DNA of 64,000 bases from Cafeteria roenbergensis (lineage: Eukaryota; Sar; Bigyra; Bicosoecida; Cafeteriaceae), in the NCBI GenBank assembly GCA_008330645.1, contig VLTN01000041.1:248001-312000 (forward strand), read 5' to 3'. Of the stretch, positions 23,104 to 32,249 are shown piece after piece. A program made the position numbers and the translations under genes. The notes beneath the pieces were generated by a model that saw only the letters and a list, made by a program, of their open reading frames with translations, did no database searches and was not told the DNA's origin. Within the stretch, counting starts at the first letter, position 1, and the number at the start of each line of letters is the position of its first letter.

Positions 23104-26100
23104 ATGGTAACTGTCGAGGCCGTGGAGACGTCCGTGTTCCTTCGGGGGCTTGTGGGCTCGTTTCCGGAGCTGTGGCACCGCGCCTGCAACGAGGCGATGG
23201 TTGTGCTTGTGCCGCAAGTTGCATCCCTCGAGTCCGAACGCATTTCGCTCCAGAGCGCCGGTGAGAGCGTCCGCGGCGCCCCCTGGGACCACCCTCGCTC
23301 TCTGCGCCTGGTTGCAGCGGCGAGTTCCCCGCCACGCCGCTGCGACAGGCACCGGCAACATCGGCGTGCCGCCCGAGCTCAGACCCACGGCCGTACTCCC
23401 CTTCTGCACTTGCCCCCGTCCCGCGCGCCCCTGCCGCGCGCGCGCACGCAGAGGATCACCTGCTGCAGAGGACCCCGGTTGCGGGGGAGTACGTCACAGT
23501 CTCCGGCAAGCGCGTGACCATCACCGGCCTGACCACAGTAACCACCGGCCACGGCTTCCCCGAGCCTGTGACAGCGCGGGCCATGGAGGTCAAGAGGCTG
23601 AGTGCCGGCGTGCGCGAGGCGGGCTTCTCGGCTGCGCCCAGCAGCGATGCCGGCAGCCCCCCCCCCGCCGGCTGCACGGCAATGCTCGTGACGCGCCCGC
23701 TCTGCGGCGGCGTCCCGGCCCCCATGGGATCGAGCGACATGGACGCCGCCATGCTGCGCCGCCTCGACGCAATGCTCAGTGCCCACTCTGACGCGGAGGC
23801 GGTCTTCGTCGCCCTCAGCGAGGTCGCGGACAAGGCCAGGCTCGCCTTCGAGCGCGCCGGCCCGATGCTCCCGCTCGACTCCCTCTCCCCGGGGCTCGTG
23901 CCGCCCCGCCAGCGCGCTCGCCGGTGGACGTTCTTTTCGTCGGCTTCGGGCATTGGCGACGACTTTGCTCGCCCCTCTGGACGACGTGAAACCGCTGGAG
24001 GCATGTCGCCAGCTCTGCCCGCCGCCAGCTCCGCAGCAGAGCTGGGCGCGCGCGTGGCCCACGGCTCTGCCCGCCTGCCCCTACCGCTGTCCTCGCCGTC
24101 CTCCTCCTCCTCCTCCGGCTCCGGCTCCTCCGGGTCCGGGTCCGGCCCGCCATCGCCCCGGTTCCTTGCGTCAGCTGGCCTGGAAAGCCCACCAGGCAGC
24201 TCCCTCCGCTCGCTCACTCCGTCGGTGCTCCTGCCGGCGTCCCCTCCCCAGGTGGCCATCACCAGGGGCCTTTCCTCGCCCGCCGGGCTCTCGCTGCCCG
24301 CGCTCCCGGAGTCGCGGGACAGCTCGCCGCTCCGCTCGCCCAGGGCGCACGGGCGCAGCGGCGCGGCTGCAGGCGGGTCCCCCGCCGGCGGCGCGCCCGA
24401 GATGCAAGCCTTGGGGGGAGCAGGCGCGGCCGGTCGTCGCGACAGCGAGCGCCGGATGAGCTGGGCCACTGACGGCACCGGCGACGCCGCCTTCGACTCG
24501 CCCAGCCAGCCCCCCCGGCCAGACCACTTCGCTTCCGGCGCGGCAGAGCCGCTGATAGCTCTGCCTCCGCCTGCAGGGCGCGCCCTCGTCCTTCCCCGCC
24601 TCCGCTTCCACCCCGGCCGCGGTTTCGGCTGCCTCGACCCGCCGCTGGACCGGCTGCTGGAGCTGCAGAGCGAGACGGCGGGCAGGCTGCTGCTCGGCGG
24701 CAGCCTCTTCAGGGGGCCGGGCCTCGGCCCGGGATCGGCGCCGGCTCGGCAGGTGATGCTGTTGCGACTGCGGCAGCTGGCGGAGTGTCGCATTGCCGCC
24801 ACGCTCCGCGTCACGGCGCTGCACTGGCTTGCTGTGCGGCGAGCAGCCAAGACGCGCCGCTTCTGTGCCGGCCTGGCCGTGCTGCGGCGCCGGCGCCGAC
24901 AGGGGGACGCCTTCGCTGCGCCGGCCGCCTGCGAGCTGGCAGAGGCGATCCGGTGCGACTATGGGCCCGCCCTCGCGGCCCTGCTGTCCGCCAAGCTGGC
25001 GCTGAGCCCGCTGGACGTCAAGCAGCGGCTGGGGAGGGCGCTGCGGGAGGCTGAGGCCTGCGTAACCCGGCACACGGCGGCGCAGGGTCGCGCTGCCGGC
25101 TCGATAGGGATCGCCTCGGAGGACAAGGTGGCTATTGCGGTGCACCTGCTGGTGGCTGGGGCCAGCGACGAGGTGGTGGCGGAAACGGTGGACGTGCCGG
25201 CGGTGGTGGCAGCCTGTGAAGGCGGCGGCACCGGAGCTGCGTCCCCCGTCAGGACGCTAGGCAGTGGCAGCGGCGCCGCAACTTCCCAGGCCGCTGCCGC
25301 CGCCCCGGCCTCCCCGCCGACGGCCGACATGGACACGGCCGCCCCCCTGCGCGGCGCCGCTCGGGGCGGCGCGGAGGCCCTGCAAGACGCGTCGCTCCAG
25401 GCCGCATTCTCCGTGGCGCAGGGCGGCGGGCTCCCGGCACACCTTCGCAGCGCCCTGAGCCGCCTCCCCGCGCACCAGGCGGGGCGGTCGCCAGCCTCAC
25501 GCCGCCTGCCGGCGTCCACAGAGCCGTCGGGGGGAGACGGCGGTGGGGGCAGCGGCTGGTGGTGCTGTCCGTGCCCTTCGCCCGACGGCCCTGCTGGCCA
25601 CGGCCCTGCTGGCGAGAGTGGCGGTCTGCTTGCGCATCGGAGGTTTGCGTCCTCCGGGAGGACGGCGTCGCGCGGTGACTACGGCGCGCTGGACGACGGC
25701 GCGCACGCGGCAGGGGCCAGCGGGGCGGGCAGGCACACCCGCGCGCGTGAGGGGGGCTCCATCCAGCTTCGGCGCCCCCCTTCCAGGGCGGCGAACGCGC
25801 CGCTGGCCCCGGCGGCTGCCTCCGCTGCCGCCCATCAGCTGGCTGCCGTTGCGACGGCAGCGCTGCCGGCGGCCGCTCGCGTGCATCGGGCGCTCTCCCA
25901 GGGCAGGCGCGAGGTCGGGGCGGAGGCAGAGGTCGCGGTCGCCGCCATGCAAGTCGCCGGCGGGACAGAGTCCCTCCTGCCGTTTCTCAGCTTCGGAATG
26001 GCGCTGCACCGAGTGGCGGACAGGTCTGCGGCGGGAATGGAGCTGGACTACGCTGGGGCGACCGTGATGCAGGCTGTGGCGGCCATTTGCGCGCTCGCGC

Positions 26101-26147
26101 CGTGGCCGGCGACCCCAGGCGAGGACATTGACGAAGATGTGCTCTGA
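23104..26147 (+). CDS. Uncharacterised 950-aa protein (2 exons)
   Basis: Family not recognised. Exon 1 is 23104-23260 (MVTVEAVETSVFLRG..., donor GTGAGA, phase 1). Exon 2 starts at 23452 after ACGCAG and runs to TGA at 26145-26147. The total, 2853 nt, is a whole number of codons. The N-terminal 215 residues look globular and helical, with alternating hydrophobic segments and a plausible helix pair near 153-190. They are followed by a Ser/Pro-rich disordered region. Residues about 475-645 form a basic helical region with RRRRRQ and many Leu/Ala. The C-terminal 50 residues (FGMALHRVADRSAAGMELDY) look helical and conserved. A well-folded head, a disordered middle and a helical tail suggest an adaptor or regulatory protein, but that is only inference. 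It is convergent with LIPT2, 143 bp away. Confidence 0.65.
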
Positions 26148-26290
26148 GCTTGCGTGGGAGTCAGTGAAAGCCCCCTCCCCACACAGTGGGCGGCACACCG
26201 CGATCGATGCCCTGCAATACTGCTCCATTCGGCGGGCCGGAGCGGGCCCCTCAGGCAGAGTCGCCGTCACACGCGCGCGAGCACCACCAC

Positions 26291-27334
26291 TCAGGCTCTG
26301 CGCTGCTCGCGCAGGTCCCCGCTGCGGCTCGTGCCGGCCCTGAACACGTCGAAGCGCCCCCCCGCCACCGCGTCCGAGGCGATGGCTGCTTTCTCGGCGT
26401 TGAGAGTGGGGTCAAGCCCGGCAGCGGCAGCAGCCCCTGCCGCACCACGCATCTGCCTTGCCGAAGCAAGCTCAACCCCAAACACCTCCGCAAAGCTGGC
26501 CAGCAAAGCGTCCTCCACCTCGGGCAGCGACGGGCAGGCCTCCGCCCCCATCTCCTCCGCCATGGACGTCACGCCCCGGCCCTCGATTCCGCACGGCACG
26601 ATCCGGTCGAACGCTCGCAAGTCGCAGCTGACGTTAATCGCCAGCCCGTGCACAGTCACCCACCTGCTGGCGGAGGCGCCCAGGGCCGCGATCTTCCGTC
26701 CGCCCGAGGTCCACACGCCGGGGTAGCCGGGCAGGCGAGAGGTCTCCAGCCCGAACCGCCCCAGCGTCGCGATCACAACGTCCTCTAGCCCCTCAACGTA
26801 GCGATGCAGGTCCTTGGCGAAGGCCCCTCCCGGCCGCGCGAGGTCGAGAACCGGGTAGGCGACCAGCTGGTCCGGCCCGTGCCACGTGACCTGTCCCCCC
26901 CGGTCGCACCTGTGGAGCGAGAACCGGCCCCCGTCCGCGCACTCGCCGTCCAGCGCCGCGCCTCGGGCCCGGACCGATTCGAGGTGCTCCAGGACATCCG
27001 GCCCCAGACCGCCGCTGGCACCGTGCCCGCACAGCCCAGTGGGGTCAAACTGCAGGCCAAGCACACTGGCGCCCCTGCCCATTGTGTACACCGAGGCGTG
27101 CTCCAGCATCAGCAAAACGTCCGGGAGCTCGTCATCGCCGGCCTCCGCCTCGCCACGCTGCCGCCTGATTGCTGCAGCGGCCCGCTGCCCGTGGAGGCCT
27201 CGCTGCAGTGCCCACGCATCCACGTAGTCGACTTGGCCAAGGCGCCATGCCTGGACTTCGTGCGCGGCCCGGCGAGCGCTGCTGAACAGCCGCCGCTGCG
27301 GACAGCCGGCAACAGCTGCGCGCGCCGCGCGCAT
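26291..27334 (-). CDS. LIPT2: Octanoyl-[acyl-carrier-protein] transferase, lipoate biosynthesis
   Basis: LipB/LIPT2 moves the octanoyl chain from acyl-carrier protein to the lipoyl domains of mitochondrial enzymes (first H protein, then pyruvate and oxoglutarate dehydrogenases), the first step of lipoic acid synthesis. The single exon encodes 347 aa. I chose the ATG at 27334 because it gives a mitochondrial presequence (MRAARAAVAGCPQRRLFSSARR); an in-frame ATG at 27460 would begin inside the flanking repeat. Catalytic hallmarks are visible: RGGQVTWHGPDQLVAYP, the lysine K214 in GGRKIAALG, HGLAINV, and the cysteine C248 in DRIVPCGI. A C-terminal extension of roughly 60 Ala-rich residues is unusual. 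The adjacent repeat block starts only 116 bp upstream and may disturb its promoter. Confidence 0.95.
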   Translation of the reverse strand: MRAARAAVAGCPQRRLFSSARRAAHEVQAWRLGQVDYVDAWALQRGLHGQRAAAAIRRQRGEAEAGDDELPDVLLMLEHASVYTMGRGASVLGLQFDPTGLCGHGASGGLGPDVLEHLESVRARGAALDGECADGGRFSLHRCDRGGQVTWHGPDQLVAYPVLDLARPGGAFAKDLHRYVEGLEDVVIATLGRFGLETSRLPGYPGVWTSGGRKIAALGASASRWVTVHGLAINVSCDLRAFDRIVPCGIEGRGVTSMAEEMGAEACPSLPEVEDALLASFAEVFGVELASARQMRGAAGAAAAAGLDPTLNAEKAAIASDAVAGGRFDVFRAGTSRSGDLREQRRA

Positions 27335-27449
27335 GGCCCACGCAGCAAGCCCGGGGTTGTGATGGCACCCCCCGCAGGCAAGCCTTCCCTGCGAAGGTGC
27401 CAGCTGCGGTGCGCGAGGCAGGAGGCTGAGCGGCCAAATGCCACCGCGT

Positions 27450-27712
27450 GCAGAGCTCACCGTGCTTTCGTCGGTCAGAGTTGTGGCCGGCGATGTTGTG
27501 TCGCCGGGTCGATGTTGAACGCGTCACCGAGTGTGTTCCCGTGCAACCTGGTTTGTGGCGATCGAGGGGACTCGCCGCCAGCCGGGGGGAGGGGTCAGTG
27601 GCGGCTGCGTTTCGCAGCGCGCCGTGCCTGACCCCTTTTCCCGTGGTCGGTTCGCGGGTCCTGCTCTGCAGGCTCCTCGCGACCTTCCCGGGCCCCGACC
27701 GGTGGCGCCTCC
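27450..27712 (+). repeat. Repeat A, copy 1
   Basis: This 263-bp copy starts with GCAGAGCTCACC. It matches 27871-28133 across its whole length with a single difference. An A-run-containing 34-bp spacer (27713-27746) separates it from repeat B copy 1. Confidence 0.92.
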
Positions 27713-27746
27713 CCGCTGGGTCACACAGACACATCTTATTTAAAAA

Positions 27747-27877
27747 AAAAACGAAAGACGAGGACCCTGGCCCCGCGCTGGCACGCGGGGCCCGTTCTCG
27801 GGATTCCGTTGGTCGGAATGAGTGCCCGACTCCCGCATGCTTGCTCTGCACACGGAGCGGGCTCAGTTCGGCAGAGC
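27747..27877 (+). repeat. Repeat B, copy 1
   Basis: This 131-bp copy starts within an A run and ends GCAGAGC. It is identical to 31774-31904, 4027 bp away. Its last seven bases are also the first seven of repeat A copy 2. Confidence 0.93.
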
Positions 27878-28133
27878 TCACCGTGCTTTCGTCGGTCAGA
27901 GTTGTGGCCGGCGATGTTGTGTCGCCGGGTCGATGTTGAACGCGTCACCGAGTGTGTTCCCGTGCAACCTGGTTTGTGGCGATCGAGGGGACTCGCCGCC
28001 AGCCGGGGGGAGGGGTCAGTGGCGGCTGCGTTTCGCAGCGCGCCGTGGCTGACCCCTTTTCCCGTGGTCGGTTCGCGGGTCCTGCTCTGCAGGCTCCTCG
28101 CGACCTTCCCGGGCCCCGACCGGTGGCGCCTCC
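27871..28133 (+). repeat. Repeat A, copy 2
   Basis: This is the second 263-bp copy, joined directly to repeat B copy 1 through the shared GCAGAGC. Downstream it grades into the related but more diverged units at 28204 and 28607. Confidence 0.92.
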
Positions 28134-28203
28134 ACTCCTCTCGCCGAGGTCGCTGCGGTGATGGCTTGTCGCCGCTCGTTCGGCGGTGAGTTACCGAGGT
28201 CCT

Positions 28204-28539
28204 CCTCCGCTGGTGCGGCGTGGGATTGTGTCCCGCTTCCGCCTGGGGTCCGTCAGCGGGTTGGCCGGCTGCCGGGTCGACGCGCCCGGCATGGTCCGCC
28301 AGTCGCGTCCATACTGGTCTCGAAGTGTGTCACTGATTGTAGTTCCCCTGAAACCTGGCTCGTGGCGGTCGAGGGGACTCGCCGCCAGCCGGGGAGGGGG
28401 TCAGTGGCGGCTGCGTTTCGCAGCGCGCCGTGACTGACACCCTTGTCCGTGGTCGGTTCGCGGGTCCTGCTCTGCAGGCTCCTCGCGACCTTCCCGGGCC
28501 CCGACCGGTGGCGCTTCCACCTCTCCCGCCAGGTCGCCG
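28204..28539 (+). repeat. A-related tandem unit, copy 3
   Basis: This roughly 336-bp unit contains the core of repeat A (from CGAGGGGACTCGCCGCCAGC to GGGCCCCGACCGGTGGCG) in a different 5' context. It matches 28607-28944 closely. Core-to-core spacing from copy 2 is about 386 bp. Confidence 0.85.
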
Positions 28540-28606
28540 TGGTGATGCCTGTCATCGCTCGTACAGCGGTGAGGTGTAACTTGGTCCTCCTCCACTGGTA
28601 TATGCT

Positions 28607-28944
28607 CCTCCGCTGGTGCGACGAGGGCTTGTGTCCCGCTTCCGCCTGGGGTCCGTCAGCGGGTTGGCCGGCTGCCGGGTCGACGGCGCCCGGCATGGTC
28701 CGCCAGTCGCGTCCATACTGGTCTCGAAGTGTGTCACTGATTGTAGTTCCCCTGAAACCTGGCTCGTGGCGGTCGAGGGGACTCGCCGCCAGCCGGGGGG
28801 AGGGGTCAGTGGCGGCTGCGTTTCGCAGCGCGCCGTGACTGACACCCTTGTCCGTGGTCGGTTCGCGGGTCCTGCTCTGCAGGTACCTCGCGACCTTCCC
28901 GGGCCCCGACCGGTTGCGCTCCCACCTCTCCCGCCAGGTCGCCG
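28607..28944 (+). repeat. A-related tandem unit, copy 4
   Basis: This is the fourth unit, with a core-to-core spacing of about 404 bp from copy 3 and near identity to it. The sequence after it (about 28955-29010) still resembles the start of another unit, then becomes unrelated. Confidence 0.85.
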
Positions 28945-31773
28945 CAGTGAGAACGGGTTGACGTACCCGGCTCGGTGCGCCGGTCGTGCCTTAATTGAAC
29001 TCAATTGGTGTCGTTTGGCGGGTCCTCCGAGGCTGTCGTTCCGATGTCCGGGCTGTGGAGTCCGTCGAACTGCCGAGTGGCGTCGCGTGTCCTGGGGATG
29101 GGCCATTGTACTCTGGCTGCCAGCGCGCGACGGGGCCTTGGGCCGTTGTTCCCATTGACCTGGGTGGTTGCCGTCGGCATGTGCCACGCGTGGGTCCGGT
29201 GGGTGGTTGTGAGAACCTGCGAGCGGGCGAATACGGAGCGTTGGGCAGCGATAGGGTTCGTGACGGTAGTCAGCGTGGCTGGCCCTTTCCGGGGGGAGGA
29301 GCCACACGACGGGTGTTCAGGCTTGCATACGGGTCGCCAGAGCCCTGACGCCGGCGGTTGTCCTTGCCGTTCCGGGGCGGCGTCCCCGCTTCGGTCCGCG
29401 CCTGCTGTCGCCGGCTGGCCATGACCTCGACCCGGGTTCCGATGCGGCATCTGTAGGCCCCATCCAGTGCCCGGCGATGAAGCGGCCGCGGCTGCACCGC
29501 TGTCGGGTGCGTCTGTGATTGCGGCGGGACTCGGGGCGTCGGGTCGAGCGCCAAGAGCGCGGCCTCCCGGCGGGCGGCTGATGGCAGCACGGGAGCATCC
29601 GAGGTGCGTCTTCATCGCCGCTGCTACCCGTGATAGCTACTGTGCCCGCGTACAGGGGCAGGCTCCACCCCGTGTATTGTCGACCTCATGTCCGGCCCGA
29701 GGGCCGACGCCAAGTTGCGGAGCTTCCCGCTTTGCGGCCGCCACTCCCCTTCGCTTGCGGAGATGCGCCGCAGAACTTGGCTCGGGTGTCGCGCCAGGCG
29801 TCCCTCCCGCCCAGGAAGGGCGGGCGGGCAGCACCTGGCTCAAGGCCCTGGTGCTCGGATCTGCGGGCTGATCTCTTGAGTTCCGCCCATTTGATCTGTA
29901 TCCCATGCGCCGCCAGGCGTCGACTATGAGCCTGGTGAGTGCCCCACTGCGGTGCGGCGGTGCTGCGCCGCTGCTATCGTTCCTGAGAGCCTCCGCTGCC
30001 TTAGAGCCTCCCGATCCGGCCGCCCAGACTCGCTGGTCTCAGGTACCCTGAACAAATACCGTCTCGACTACGTGAGTCCCGGGATGTGCGTCGTGAGGAC
30101 CGCCGCTACCGACCCGTCGGGCGTCCTCCCTGCCTGAGGGGGCCGGCTTTGGGGTAGGGAGACCACGGCGCGCTGGGGCCGGCTGTCTCGTTCGTCCACC
30201 TCGCCTACCACGTCCAGTGGGGCGTGATCGCAGCCGTATTGCGTCGTCGCTGATGCTTTTCAGCGGGGTCCGGCCGCAGGTCGGCGAACCTGTTCTGGCC
30301 CCGAGCGATGACCTCTGCCCCGCGGGAACACAGGGTCGCTCGTGGCCGGCGCGGAATCCCCGCGCTGGTTGCCGGCCCGAGCCCTGTCGTCACCTGATAG
30401 GGGTGGTAATTGTGTCGCGCGGTGACGGCTCAAGGATGCCCGGGCCGACGGGCGCTCCCATCTGTGGGCCGGCCGTCGCCCCATGACTGCCGTGCGTGGA
30501 TAGCCGAGCTCGACAGGATTCCGGTGAGCCTCGTCCCAGTCTTCCCCGCTCCGTTGACTGGGCGCCTGCCGACGTCCTTGCAATTAGCCGGCGGCGGGGG
30601 TGTCCGTTTTGGAGATTGTTCGGACCTGGTCTTCCGTCGACCGTACCAGCGGTGTGATCTCCGTCCCCGACTCGATGTGCAGGATGGCCTTGTCCGCCAT
30701 CCAGCACGGGTGGGTGACCGTACCACGCTGTCGCGCCCCCGGGGTGCCCGGGTTGAAGAGCGCTCCCCTCTGGATGTCGACCGCCGCAGCTGCGGCTGGC
30801 TTGTGTGGTTCGGTCGGCTTCTCCTGGACCTCGTTCCGGTCTTGCCCCTGTAGCTAGGCCGGTCGCAGGCCGCCGAGCGCGGGCGTGTCGGTGTCATCCA
30901 TATCGATGGGTAGCGCGGCCGGAACTGGCTACTGGGCGTGCGCAGCTCGTTGCCTGACTCCCGTGTGTATCGACGACCCGACGGCTCGGTGAGTATATTC
31001 GGGGTCGGGTTTCCCCGGCCCCGATCTAGGCGTCGTCGAGAGCCCGTCCGGCGCGTCTGGACCTCGGGGCGTGCGTATTCCCCCGAGCCCAAGAACCCCG
31101 CCGTCTGCACCTGCGCACGACGGACGAGGCTCTTCGAGTCAAGGCTGCCGAAATCGGCCGAATGGCTCGTTCGGCCAGGGGCGCCGTCGCGTTCGCCAAG
31201 CTGGCTGCTAAGCCGTGAGGGCTGGGGGAGGGAGCTTGGCCGTGCCTCGAGGGTGGAAGCACCCGTCCCGCGATGGGGCGATCGCTGGGGTCTGCAGCAG
31301 ATTCTGCTGCTTCTCCGGCCACGGCTTGGGGCTCTGCCGCTGCGCGCTGTCCTGGCTGCGCTCGCCGTGGCCGCCGGCGCATCCGGGGTAGCCGTCAACC
31401 AATCCCCGGCCTCAACCTGGGTCACGTACCAGCGTGTGCCCCTGGTACTCGAGCCTTAGTCTGGGAAGGCCATGCCATGCGCCCCGATCCCGCGAAACCA
31501 AATTCGAAGTCCCTTGCGTTTGATCGTGAGCTGTCGGCCCTTGGCCACCCGCATGGGTCATTGTCGTCAGGGCCCTGCTCGGAGTCCTTTTCGGTGCCGA
31601 CCCGGCGTGTCCGCGATCTGGGATCATCCCCAATCCCGTTCCCGGAGCGTCGGGCTCCGGGTCGGGGGCTTCCGGTGCCTGACCCCACTGAAAGAGGGGT
31701 GGGACTCCATTCCCGTCTTCCTTGCCTCTCGGCCGGAATGGCTGAGGGGAGAGCGGGAGGAAGAGGGGGGGAC
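28945..31773. other. Interior of the repeat block, no gene recognised
   Basis: This 2.8-kb sequence is less GC-skewed at codon positions than the flanking genes. All six frames are arginine/proline-rich short frames without family motifs, and the longest do not look like real proteins. I see nothing more than non-coding or heavily decayed element interior. Confidence 0.5.
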
Positions 31774-31904
31774 AAAAACGAAAGACGAGGACCCTGGCCC
31801 CGCGCTGGCACGCGGGGCCCGTTCTCGGGATTCCGTTGGTCGGAATGAGTGCCCGACTCCCGCATGCTTGCTCTGCACACGGAGCGGGCTCAGTTCGGCA
31901 GAGC
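31774..31904 (+). repeat. Repeat B, copy 2
   Basis: This copy is identical to 27747-27877. It ends the repeat block with GCAGAGC, after which the sequence (CGTCTGTGAACGG) is unrelated. Confidence 0.93.
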
Positions 31905-32249
31905 CGTCTGTGAACGGTGTTTTGCCCTTGCGGCGCCGCGACTCGGTAGCATCACAGCAGGAGCGTGTGGGCGTGCCTTCCTCGTCACGCGCGCAGGCTT
32001 GACGGGTGACGCCGCTCTGAGGCTTTGAGCCTGAACCATGTTTCGACCGTTTTGTCGTCGCGTGCGCACTGTCAGCGAAGCTCTGTCGCAGCCAAGCCAT
32101 GGAGGTGCTCACAGGGGGGGGCTGGCTGCAGCGCCCCGCGGGGTCGCCCCTTTCCTCCGTGTGTCACTAACAAGCCTGCTGGCTGGTGCGCCAGTTGGCC
32201 TCGCTCGCGCGCGCTCCTGCGGCGGCGGTTTTCCGGAGAATCAGCGCCA
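31905..32249. other. Spacer between repeat block and Kir gene
   Basis: This 345-bp segment holds the 3' side of the Kir gene (minus). No poly(A) signal, repeat or gene is recognised. Confidence 0.4.

Larger units (their letters stand above)
27450..31904. mobile_element. Repeat block: two head-to-tail repeat elements or a split-direct-repeat retroelement fossil
   Basis: A 263-bp sequence A occurs at 27450-27712 and 27871-28133, and a 131-bp sequence B at 27747-27877 and 31774-31904. The copies are identical or nearly so, so the arrangement is young. Each A begins and each B ends with GCAGAGC, and at 27871-27877 the end of B and the start of A share those seven bases. It can be read as a 428-bp element (A...B) followed head to tail by a 4.03-kb element (A...B). 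On the minus strand it can be read as B - 3.6 kb - A - B - A, the split-direct-repeat layout known from Ngaro/DIRS-like tyrosine-recombinase retroelements. The interior shows no recognisable reverse transcriptase, RNase H or recombinase and looks non-coding, so it is a non-autonomous or decayed element. Family assignment is tentative. Confidence 0.55.

Noticed and set aside
28945-31773. Open frames inside the repeat block as retroelement proteins
   Set aside because: No reverse transcriptase, RNase H, capsid or recombinase motif can be seen in any frame; the block is described only as a fossil or non-autonomous element.
27450-31904. CRISPR-like or rDNA interpretation of the repeat block
   Set aside because: Repeats are hundreds of bases long, few, and unevenly spaced, and no rRNA-like sequence was recognised.
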